From an archaeon (GTDB lineage Archaea > Asgardarchaeota > Heimdallarchaeia > Hodarchaeales > S146-22), in the NCBI GenBank assembly GCA_024276395.1, contig JAJRXH010000664.1:1-7892 (forward strand): a DNA stretch of 7,892 nucleotides, read 5' to 3'. Below, piece by piece: positions 1-6,422 of this stretch. A program made the translations under genes and the position numbers. The notes below the pieces were generated by a model that saw nothing but the letters and a program-made list of their open reading frames with translations, was not told where the DNA came from and ran no database searches. The number at the start of each line of letters is the position of its first letter. Positions within the stretch are counted from its first letter, which is position 1.

Positions 1-1
1 T

Positions 2-438
2 GACTTGTATGTTGTTACTGCAAATCACTTCCTATTCGTATGGTCAAGAAACGCTCCAGCACCGTGATTACATCTCGCTCAAGAAGACGTTTCATATTAC
101 GCGGTTCACTCTGATAACCAGCGGGTATTTGTTACCCGTGCCGATGATGAATTTGACTATGTCATATTAAGCACTAACACACTCCATAATTTCATACCAC
201 TTGGGATGAACCACTTCTACATTATCATTAAAAAGGGTGAAAGCAATTCCTTCAAGCATTTCTCTGAATTATCCTCGATGAAGTCTTCATTCCTGTGGTG
301 AACGGTGGTCTCATTCTTGACACCTCTGCCCTCACAAGAGTTTTAAAAGATGCCCTCGTGATTTCATTCGAAGAACTCTGGTCATCACCAAACCAACCAG
401 CAGAGATGAATGTGCATAAACGAAACACACATCCTTAA
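2..438 (+). pseudogene. Interrupted gene remnant (5' end outside window), unknown family
   Basis: No single frame is open here, but a coding-like protein can be followed through two frames. Reading from base 2 gives DLYVVTANHFLFVWSRNAPAP, then an in-frame TGA at 65-67, then continuous coding-like sequence (LHLAQEDVSYYAVHSDNQ and onward through HNFIPLGMNHFYIIIKKGES). At about 266-270 the sense moves to the frame of base 1, giving IILDEVFIPVVNGGLILDT and ending at TAA 436-438. The switch is explained by loss of one A (GAATT where GAAATT would keep the frame). Stops follow soon if either frame is simply extended (299-301 in one; 265-267 blocks the other). I do not recognise the family; it looks like a soluble alpha/beta protein. 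Either the gene is decaying or the assembly carries errors. The TGA could in principle be a recoded codon, but the additional frameshift argues against that. It lies 25 nt upstream of the protease gene on the same strand. Confidence 0.6.
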
Positions 439-463
439 TCATCAGTCGTAAAAAAAGTAAGGG

Positions 464-2755
464 GTGTTTAAGCGTGGTGACCGAGTCTATAACTCAGAAA
501 TCAGAAATCAGAAATCAGAAATCAGAAATCAGAAATCAGAAATCAGAAATCAGAAATCAGAAATCAGAAATCAGAAATCTCTTATAGGAATGGGATTGTC
601 GATAGTGATGCTGCTACCAATGATGGTTATTCCTTATAATGTGGGATCGACAATTATTAACGTGGATTTTCCTGGCATTTCTATTGTCGTTCACGTGGAG
701 AACGACCCTTCACTCGCTACTTGGTATGACGGTGAAGTTTCTCGTAGCATTATTAATGCAGATGTTTCGATGATTGGTCTCTTAAATGGTAGATATTTGA
801 ATGGTAGAAATGCTAAAAATCTTTATTTTATCGCTGAAAAAACACAGGTTCAAACTTCATCAAAGGAAGTTAAGTTAACTAGCAAGATAATAACTAGGTC
901 TACAACTAGCACGTGGAATGAACGGCAACGGAAACTCTCCTACATCTTCAGTTATGACATTCCTAATCAAAAATCTCTCCAAAGAACCTTGCCTGATCTT
1001 CCACCAGATGATCTCAGCGTTTTTACTTGTGCAAGTGATCAATATCGCATTCAAGGACAATTATTTTATTATGTGCTCAACAAGAAAATTCGTTCAGATG
1101 ATTCACTCACTTGGACACGGCCATTGGTGTGGGCAAGTGTTAATATCAAGGTTGTTTATCGAGATCCAAACCTTGGTTACAACAATCCTCTCTATAGCCG
1201 AACATTTAACGTGTTGACTAATCGATATGGTCAGTTTTTTGGATGCATTCCTCAAAAAGTATTACTTAGCGAGGATATCTACAAGTTGACCATCACGGTG
1301 AGTGCCGCTAATTCTTTCGTGGGTGGGATATGGCCCAACGGATTAAGTAAGAGCTACAGTGTCAAGTTTGGGCCCTACTATGACCTTTCTGATGATTTTG
1401 ATTTGTCTCAGAAGATCATAACAAGTGCTGATTATGCAACGGAAGACGCATTTCGACTGTTTAGTGCCCTCACCGCAGGATGGGCCTTTGTGATCGCCCA
1501 CACGCAGGAATCTCTTGACGATGGCAGCGTCACGTCAAGTCTCCCAGGACCAGTTGAAGTGTGGTATCCCTATCGGTGGCCATTACTTCCTAGTAACGCC
1601 CTTGCAAATTACAACAGGCCCTTAAAGGTCATATCATTATGGAGTCCCCTCACGGCACAATATCCCTTCATCATTCTCCATGAATACGGCCATCACGTGT
1701 TTATGGAGGCTTTTCCAAATAATATATTTAATGGAGCTCACGTGACCTTCTTGGAAGGGTTCGCCGATTTCTTTGCCATCTCGGTCTTAGACGATCCACA
1801 ACCACTAGAGGGTGGAGAATCGTATGATGGCTCTATTGTGCCCGAAATAAGTATGGATTTTGAGTCGGAAGTCTTACAACAAAGCGTTAGAAACTTGCCA
1901 GAGTCACTTGACCTATCTCAAGTAAAAATCACAAAGATTTTGTGGGATTTCAGCGATGATAGTCCACTCGAAAGCGTAACTACGACTTTTGCCAAAGGTG
2001 GCTTGGTGACAACCACAAGCACTCTCGACCAAGTATCTTTTGGCTTTAATGGAATCTGGAAGATAATTAAACAACATTATCAAACACGTAGTGGCACCGT
2101 TCACATTACTTTCGAGTATTTTTGGAAAATCATCACGGAGATGTTTCCAGCCGACATCGTGAGGAAGGTATGTGCTATGATGAGCCTCCATTACTTGTTT
2201 CCCACCTGTGAAGCTACTGGTGGAGAACCGTATCTTTCATCATACGCTCTAATCCTTTCAAATGCCACGAAGCGTAGTACCGAGGTATTAATAACTCCTA
2301 TTCTTGATATTGGTTCTCCACTGAATGCTGGTCCCTATCTCGCTCCTAATGGTTATCAATGGACCGTGAAAATTGATCAATGGGATCAATATAGAAGAAA
2401 ATGGGTAAATTATAAGCAAGTCAGTCTTGATAGCTACTACTATGAGGAAATACTATCTAGTTCTTCCGATTATCGAATTACAGTCGCAGTTCCAGACGTT
2501 GCTGACAAGATTGCTGGCATCACGAAACAAGTCGTGATAAAACACTACAGTCCCCCGCCACCGCCTGGATGTTCTCCCATCACGGGATGCAAAATCCTTC
2601 CTTTCTCGTCTGTCGTAGATCCATTTTACCCTATTGGTAAGGTGCAACTTCTCCCCTATGAAGAGGTCTACGCTGTCGTGGATTTCTCATCCAATGATGG
2701 CATTTCCCAGCGAGATGCTACCATTACGATCGCGGTGAAGAATGACACCCACTAG
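464..2755 (+). CDS. Secreted HEXXH zinc metalloprotease (gluzincin-like) with repeat-bearing N-terminus
   Basis: This is probably an exported zinc-dependent endopeptidase of unknown substrate. The zinc motif HEYGHH lies at residues 406-411 and is followed by EGFADFF, with E431 as the likely third ligand. This HEXXH...E layout is that of gluzincins and resembles M4/M36-type enzymes, although the closest family is not clear. A hydrophobic stretch at about residues 40-58 (GMGLSIVMLLPMMVIP) looks like a signal peptide or anchor. Residues 195-285 resemble a carboxypeptidase-regulatory-like beta-sandwich. A PPPPP stretch and a CSPITGC pair near residue 695 precede a C-terminal beta-rich tail without a membrane segment. 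The start is uncertain. GTG 464 puts four SEIRNQK repeats before the signal, whereas in-frame ATG 590 begins right at the hydrophobic segment and leaves the repeat in the leader. Neither has a well-spaced Shine-Dalgarno site. The next gene is on the same strand, 124 nt downstream. Confidence 0.8.
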   Translation: MFKRGDRVYNSEIRNQKSEIRNQKSEIRNQKSEIRNQKSLIGMGLSIVMLLPMMVIPYNVGSTIINVDFPGISIVVHVENDPSLATWYDGEVSRSIINADVSMIGLLNGRYLNGRNAKNLYFIAEKTQVQTSSKEVKLTSKIITRSTTSTWNERQRKLSYIFSYDIPNQKSLQRTLPDLPPDDLSVFTCASDQYRIQGQLFYYVLNKKIRSDDSLTWTRPLVWASVNIKVVYRDPNLGYNNPLYSRTFNVLTNRYGQFFGCIPQKVLLSEDIYKLTITVSAANSFVGGIWPNGLSKSYSVKFGPYYDLSDDFDLSQKIITSADYATEDAFRLFSALTAGWAFVIAHTQESLDDGSVTSSLPGPVEVWYPYRWPLLPSNALANYNRPLKVISLWSPLTAQYPFIILHEYGHHVFMEAFPNNIFNGAHVTFLEGFADFFAISVLDDPQPLEGGESYDGSIVPEISMDFESEVLQQSVRNLPESLDLSQVKITKILWDFSDDSPLESVTTTFAKGGLVTTTSTLDQVSFGFNGIWKIIKQHYQTRSGTVHITFEYFWKIITEMFPADIVRKVCAMMSLHYLFPTCEATGGEPYLSSYALILSNATKRSTEVLITPILDIGSPLNAGPYLAPNGYQWTVKIDQWDQYRRKWVNYKQVSLDSYYYEEILSSSSDYRITVAVPDVADKIAGITKQVVIKHYSPPPPPGCSPITGCKILPFSSVVDPFYPIGKVQLLPYEEVYAVVDFSSNDGISQRDATITIAVKNDTH
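494..577 (+). repeat. Heptanucleotide tandem repeat (TCAGAAA)12
   Basis: Twelve perfect, uninterrupted copies of TCAGAAA occupy 84 bp. Because 7 is not a multiple of 3, every plus-strand frame reads the same cyclic heptapeptide (SEIRNQK) and none contains a stop. In the protease frame it encodes four SEIRNQK units directly before the hydrophobic signal segment. A gain or loss of one copy would shift the frame of any start lying upstream, which is the geometry of a contingency (phase-variable) locus. Similar low-complexity heptamers also occur as neutral intergenic repeats in other genomes, so a role is not proven. Confidence 0.97.
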
Positions 2756-2797
2756 CCCTTAATAGAAAGAAAAGAATTTGAGGCGAAAAAAACGTAC

Positions 2798-2834
2798 CAT
2801 CTTGAAACACCATGGGAATGGTGGTGGAAAGATG
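2798..2834 (+). other. Intergenic hairpin with internal loop between the two surface-protein genes
   Basis: CATCTT (2798-2803) pairs with AAGATG (2829-2834), and CACCAT (2808-2813) pairs with ATGGTG (2818-2823) around a GGGA loop. A GAAA/GTGGA internal loop separates the two stems. It lies in the 124-nt gap after the protease stop and before the ribosome site of the next gene. There is no T-run, so it is a better candidate for an mRNA processing or stability element than for a terminator. The fold was read by eye only. Confidence 0.35.
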
Positions 2835-2860
2835 ATGCTCGAACCTAACGAGAATTAACG

Positions 2861-2869
2861 AAAGGAGGT
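2861..2869 (+). promoter_or_regulatory. Strong Shine-Dalgarno site (AAAGGAGGT)
   Basis: AAAGGAGGT is complementary to the canonical 3' end of 16S rRNA and ends 10 nt before ATG 2880, which fixes the start of the beta-propeller gene. It is the clearest ribosome site in the window. Most other starts here have weak or no such site. Confidence 0.8.
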
Positions 2870-2879
2870 CACAAACAAG

Positions 2880-4865
2880 ATGAACCGTGAAGCCGCTAAT
2901 GATGATGGCACGTGGCAATCCATTCGTCACAAGGGAATGAAGCAGAAGGCTATTGGTACCTTTTTTCTCTTCATTATCGTTTTCTTGACACTCCTTCCTC
3001 TCTTCTACTACTTGGCAATCTTTCTTTTCTGCTTTGGCTGCATCATCGAAGTCCCCGATAAGTACCAAGACAATGGAACCCTTCCCTACCCACGTGATGA
3101 GATCGACAAGCACGTCACGGTTCCAAGACCCGCAAGGATGCTGCAAGCTCAACCCGACGAACAAGCTCCAACGCTTCCCACGAGTTCACCTCTTGCCACC
3201 ATACTGCGAAACATCACCTGGGGTCGCATCTGGCAAGGTCATACCTTGTATTATGCTGATGGCCTCGATTTCGTTGTTCCTCATCCAGCAAGCTTGAAGA
3301 ATGATCCCACCACGGATACACCCTTGGGACAAGCACGACGTTTCATCTTGGTGGGCTCCAGCGGCCCCTACTATCCAGATGTGGGCACGATCATCATGGA
3401 ACTCACGCTTGATGAGAATGCCTCCACCACGACGGTACCCAGCGATATGACCGAACCTCCAGGCGTGAACGTCACGATACGCAACGTCACCTACCTACCA
3501 GCAAGTGGCCTTCTTAATAACGTGCCCAGTAACTTTCAAATCTTGGAATCAGCACGAGGTAGCAGTAGCGGCACGAATGAGAACGGTGAATCTTACGTCA
3601 TGTACGTGATGACGGAAGGTAAGTCTGTGGACGACCAGTTGAGACGGCATCGCTTGTACAAGGTAACGTCAGAGGGACACGTGACGTGGTCACGAGAAAT
3701 CCTAGGAGGTGATCATTGGACCGAGATACATCGAGAGAACGGGATGACCATTGATCCTTCAGATGGATCCGTTTACATTACGGGCTGGGCATCCCCGGGA
3801 ACACGCTATCAGTCCATTAGCGGTTTTTTTGCCAAGTACAGTGCAAGTGGTGACCTATTATGGCTGATTGAATATCCTTCATCGGCTGATCTTCCCTCGG
3901 ATGCCTGGGTGATTTACCCGAAGCTCGTGACCATTGACCGGCTGGATGGAACGCTCTTGGTTGCGGCGGAAGGAATCCCCAAGGTGCGGCTGATGAACGC
4001 GGACCCCCTTCAAGAGCCCTCTTGGACGGATCTTGTCCTCCTAAAGTATCGTCCAGATGGCTCCTTGCTGTGGATGCGGGCGTGGGACATCACGTATCGT
4101 GAGCAGCCTCTCGTGTTAGAACAATTGGCCAATGGAGATTTCATCGTCGGATTAAGCACGGAATCACCACCACGTGACGAGGAAGATCTCAAAAACACGA
4201 TCCGATGGCTCTTGCGCACCGATCCTGGGTTAGTGTACGTGACTCGTGATGGAAATGCCGAGTGGGCACGCGTGTGGGGTCGACCCGAAGAGTTTGATGG
4301 ACTGGCCCTGTCATTGGAGGTGGATGAAGTCAATGACGTAATTTTCGTGGCAGTGGGCCTTGATGATGACCTTTCAAATCCTCGAGGTGCATCTCTTTGG
4401 ACGGACCTGTACGTGATATCACTACATGAAGGAAAAATGCTGGGTAATTGGACGTTGCTTGACGAGACCATCAGAGACACCGTGGGTAACCTGTACTTGA
4501 GTGACTTGTATCTTGACGTGGAGACCCAACGGTTGTATGGTGCGGGCTATCTAGGATGGAAGAATCGGAATTATCACATAGGGGATGGCGATTTCTTTCT
4601 CGTGGAGTATCAGTTACATCCCGACCAATATCCACCACACATCGTGGATGATGTGACTTCCTTACCGCCATGGTGGTACCTGAATGAAGAAGAATCCTTG
4701 AGCAAAGATGCTGGGGCTGCCATGGCAGAGCTGCTTGAAACCACGGGAGTCGTGTTGGTGCCTTCCTTGGTTGTTGCTGGAATCGTCATGTTGGTGGTGG
4801 ATCATGTGAAAAAAAGAAGACGATATACCCAAAATGGTGGAGAACCAGGCAACAACAAGGTTTAA
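2880..4865 (+). CDS. Membrane-anchored beta-propeller-like surface protein
   Basis: This is a large protein that probably displays a beta-propeller-like domain outside the cell; no enzymatic motif is seen. A short basic N-terminus precedes a long hydrophobic segment (about residues 24-56, rich in F/L/I). A linker follows, then repeated blade-like units of the form 'T-I-D..DG..Y/L-V-A/T-G...' ending in '..Y...G.LLW', for example around 289-327 (GMTIDPSDGSVYITGW, then YSASGDLLWL), 348-400 (TIDRLDGTLLVAAEG, then YRPDGSLLWMRAW), 412-465, 476-500 and 544-585. These resemble the SBBP-type beta-propeller repeats of archaeal and bacterial surface proteins. A second hydrophobic helix at about 623-640 is followed by KKRRR (644-648), a typical cytoplasmic stop-transfer signal. 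The C-terminus should therefore be inside, and both ends may be membrane-embedded. The start is ATG 2880, supported by the ribosome site. The gene is convergent with the minus-strand gene 45 nt downstream. The ligand or partner is unknown. Confidence 0.75.
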   Translation: MNREAANDDGTWQSIRHKGMKQKAIGTFFLFIIVFLTLLPLFYYLAIFLFCFGCIIEVPDKYQDNGTLPYPRDEIDKHVTVPRPARMLQAQPDEQAPTLPTSSPLATILRNITWGRIWQGHTLYYADGLDFVVPHPASLKNDPTTDTPLGQARRFILVGSSGPYYPDVGTIIMELTLDENASTTTVPSDMTEPPGVNVTIRNVTYLPASGLLNNVPSNFQILESARGSSSGTNENGESYVMYVMTEGKSVDDQLRRHRLYKVTSEGHVTWSREILGGDHWTEIHRENGMTIDPSDGSVYITGWASPGTRYQSISGFFAKYSASGDLLWLIEYPSSADLPSDAWVIYPKLVTIDRLDGTLLVAAEGIPKVRLMNADPLQEPSWTDLVLLKYRPDGSLLWMRAWDITYREQPLVLEQLANGDFIVGLSTESPPRDEEDLKNTIRWLLRTDPGLVYVTRDGNAEWARVWGRPEEFDGLALSLEVDEVNDVIFVAVGLDDDLSNPRGASLWTDLYVISLHEGKMLGNWTLLDETIRDTVGNLYLSDLYLDVETQRLYGAGYLGWKNRNYHIGDGDFFLVEYQLHPDQYPPHIVDDVTSLPPWWYLNEEESLSKDAGAAMAELLETTGVVLVPSLVVAGIVMLVVDHVKKRRRYTQNGGEPGNNKV

Positions 4866-4910
4866 CTGAGGGATTTCGAGCAAATCATTCATGGATCATT
4901 ACTATCTGTT

Positions 4911-5489
4911 TCATTGGGCATCGACGGTCTCGTTCAGCTGTTCACGAGAAAATATGCCAAGATATTTTTTTTTGACCTGAATGAGGCGTTCGTACAGCTC
5001 CTTTCCAAGAAGAAGGCTTACTTGCCTACCATCAGTAATGATGAGTTTTTCAAGGATTTCAGTTTCCAGTTCATCATGTGGCACATCAAATAGAGAAACA
5101 AACCATCCCATCACTTGCTTTTCAGGATATAGCGAGCTTACTTCACTGACCGTGGTTGCCAACTGTCTTATTCTTTCCAAAGAAGGACGAATGGAAGTAG
5201 TGACTTGAATCAACACCAATCTTTCATCGGACATAATGAACATATCAATCGATCTTGCTCTTGGAACGTGATAAAGAACATAACGTTGAATTTCCAGCTG
5301 ATCCCACTTCACATCTCCGGGTAATTCTTTGATACTAGTAATTTCATCCAAATTCAGGGGTATTTTTATGGTTTCACTAGGTTTTGGAGTCCAACCCTTG
5401 ATTGGGGTCTTGACTTGACGAAAATGAAGCCAGAGAGCTGCTAAAGTTCCATTTTGAACGATCACCCCGATGATCATTAGTTGGAACAC
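4911..5489 (-). CDS. Small protein with possible restriction-endonuclease-like fold (D...QVT motif)
   Basis: I do not recognise this protein with certainty. The centre shows D82, then a beta-strand-like LVLIQVTTS (Q95-V-T97), a helix, and a second hydrophobic strand MGWFVSLFDVP. That order recalls the PD-(D/E)XK nuclease variant of Crinkler/RHS-type effectors, where the catalytic E-x-K is often Q-x-T; this is inference. Residues 4-21 are hydrophobic and may form a buried helix or membrane segment. The annotated start is GTG 5489, with a distant GGGAG; in-frame ATG 5477 is an alternative. The frame stays open for 23 further codons upstream, to a TGA at 5561-5559, with coding-like sequence (PKASNWLEQGELDHL) but no start codon. 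The present gene may thus be the truncated 3' part of a longer one. It lies 77 nt downstream of the peroxiredoxin on the same strand and may be cotranscribed with it. Confidence 0.6.
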   Translation of the reverse strand: MFQLMIIGVIVQNGTLAALWLHFRQVKTPIKGWTPKPSETIKIPLNLDEITSIKELPGDVKWDQLEIQRYVLYHVPRARSIDMFIMSDERLVLIQVTTSIRPSLERIRQLATTVSEVSSLYPEKQVMGWFVSLFDVPHDELETEILEKLIITDGRQVSLLLGKELYERLIQVKKKYLGIFSREQLNETVDAQ

Positions 5490-5527
5490 GAGATGATCAA
5501 GTTCTCCCTGTTCAAGCCAGTTAGATG

Positions 5528-5551
5528 CTTTAGGCCGAGAGCCTAGGAAAG
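5528..5551 (-). other. Hairpin downstream of the peroxiredoxin gene
   Basis: CTTTAGGC (5528-5535) and GCCTA-GG-AAAG (5541-5551) pair around a CGAGA loop, with a two-base bulge. On the minus strand it lies 16 nt after the peroxiredoxin stop and before the next gene. No T-run follows on the minus strand, so termination is uncertain; RNA processing or partial attenuation are alternatives. It overlaps the open upstream extension of the neighbouring gene, so it could also be fortuitous. Confidence 0.35.
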
Positions 5552-5566
5552 AAGTAAATCATTGCA

Positions 5567-6064
5567 TCACGTCATTACTTGATTTGTCTGCTGTTTAAGG
5601 CGTTTAATGGTCTTTTTTACCTCTTCAGCGTGCTTTTTCAAGTTAAGTTGTGATAAAAGTCCAGTCATCTTCCATATCTTCTTGATGGTGCCATCTGGAC
5701 CAATCAAGAATGTCACGCGATTTGCACGTCCTAGCAATCCTAGACCAGAGTACCGACGTGATATCTCTTTTGTCACGTCAGCCACGAGATGATAAGGAAG
5801 ATTGTATCGATCCTTAAATCTTCTTTGTTTCTCCACAGGATCCACTGAGACGCCAATGACTTCCACGTCATCTGCCACGAGTTCTTCGTAGTGGTCTCTA
5901 AAACCACAAGCTTCACGCGTGCAACCATGTGTTTCTGCTGCTGGATAAAAGAACAACACCACGTACTTGCCATGAAATTCTGATAATCGTATTTTTTCAC
6001 CTGTTTCAATGATTCCTTCGAAATCAGGTGCTTTCATTCCTTCTTTCAGTTTTGTCATGTTCAT
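5567..6064 (-). CDS. bcp: Peroxiredoxin, PrxQ/BCP type (thiol-dependent peroxidase)
   Basis: This cytosolic enzyme reduces hydrogen peroxide and organic hydroperoxides using cysteine thiols and a thioredoxin-like donor. The thioredoxin-fold core begins with KAPDFEG. The signature P-x3-T-x2-C is present as YPAAETHGC (P41, T45, peroxidatic C48). C53 lies five residues later, the position of the resolving cysteine in the PrxQ subgroup (GCTREACGFRD). The catalytic arginine is probably R116 in NRVTFLIGPDG. GVSVDPVEKQRRF is also typical of the family. The length, 165 residues, is slightly above the usual 150-160 because of a basic C-terminal tail (KKTIKRLKQQTNQ). The start is ATG 6064 or ATG 6058; an AAGG at 6071-6068 is better spaced for 6058. 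A hairpin and the possible nuclease-like gene follow on the same strand. The substituted AAE within the active-site loop (usually K/R-D-x) is a minor variation. Confidence 0.93.
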   Translation of the reverse strand: MNMTKLKEGMKAPDFEGIIETGEKIRLSEFHGKYVVLFFYPAAETHGCTREACGFRDHYEELVADDVEVIGVSVDPVEKQRRFKDRYNLPYHLVADVTKEISRRYSGLGLLGRANRVTFLIGPDGTIKKIWKMTGLLSQLNLKKHAEEVKKTIKRLKQQTNQVMT

Positions 6065-6418
6065 CAGCCTTCAGTTCACGGACGATAGTTAATAGAATTA
6101 TCACCTGACCAAAATTCCGAACATCGAAATGACATCAACATGAACCAAAAAATACACCAACCGAGATTAAATGACCCACAAGAATCTGGATTGATGAGAG
6201 ACCACATCAACACGTTGAGAAATTAACAAGCATGAATGAACCATTGAACCACATCACCTTCCCAATAACAAGAGGGATTTTAATTCTGATTCATTCCATC
6301 TAACATCCAAAGAATTTAACAAACTTTTTGAATTACCACATTCTTACGTGATGCAGAAAGAAACCAATGAAACATCACGTATTGTCACGGTGATGAAAAA
6401 ACACGAGAGGGAAATCAA
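6065..6418. other. Divergent intergenic region without a convincing gene
   Basis: This 354-bp AT-rich interval separates the divergent peroxiredoxin and Ftr-like genes, so it should hold both promoters. All frames I followed are broken by frequent stops. The longest small frame noticed (ATG 6140 to TAA 6226, 28 codons) has no ribosome site and no recognisable content. I see no strong archaeal TATA box; AT-rich candidates exist on both strands but none stands out. Near the right end, CATCAC (6373-6378) and GTGATG (6390-6395) form an inverted repeat, followed by a possible nine-codon leader. Confidence 0.6.
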
Positions 6419-6422
6419 GTGA
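6393..6422 (+). CDS. Possible nine-codon leader peptide overlapping the Ftr-like start
   Basis: ATG 6393 opens a short frame (MKKHEREIK) whose TGA stop at 6420-6422 overlaps the GTG start at 6419-6421. Such an arrangement can couple translation of a downstream gene. The ATG has no well-spaced ribosome site and sits in the right arm of an inverted repeat (CATCAC 6373-6378 / GTGATG 6390-6395). Short frames like this arise often by chance, so this is a weak call. Confidence 0.15.
   Translation: MKKHEREIK
6407..6411 (+). promoter_or_regulatory. Ribosome site GAGGG for the Ftr-like gene
   Basis: GAGGG ends 7 nt before GTG 6419, whereas the in-frame ATG 6428 would be 16 nt away. The spacing favours the GTG start. 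Confidence 0.5.

Noticed and set aside
65..67. TGA read as selenocysteine
   Set aside because: A second lesion (frameshift near 266-270) in the same gene makes decay or assembly error more likely, and no SECIS-like element was identified.
494..577. CRISPR-like array
   Set aside because: The 7-bp units are contiguous and have no spacers; this is a simple tandem repeat.
3009..3043. Lipobox at the end of the N-terminal hydrophobic segment of the propeller protein (FCFGC)
   Set aside because: The residues before the cysteine do not fit the usual lipobox well, and the hydrophobic stretch is longer than a typical lipoprotein signal.
2724..3164. 146-codon minus-strand frame across the protease/propeller gap
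   Set aside because: It runs antisense to the start of the propeller gene, including its signal segment, and has no coding character of its own.
4010..4480. 156-codon minus-strand frame inside the propeller gene
   Set aside because: Serine/arginine-rich antisense shadow of a well-supported gene.
6140..6226. 28-codon frame in the divergent intergenic region
   Set aside because: No ribosome site, no recognisable motif, and a length expected by chance.
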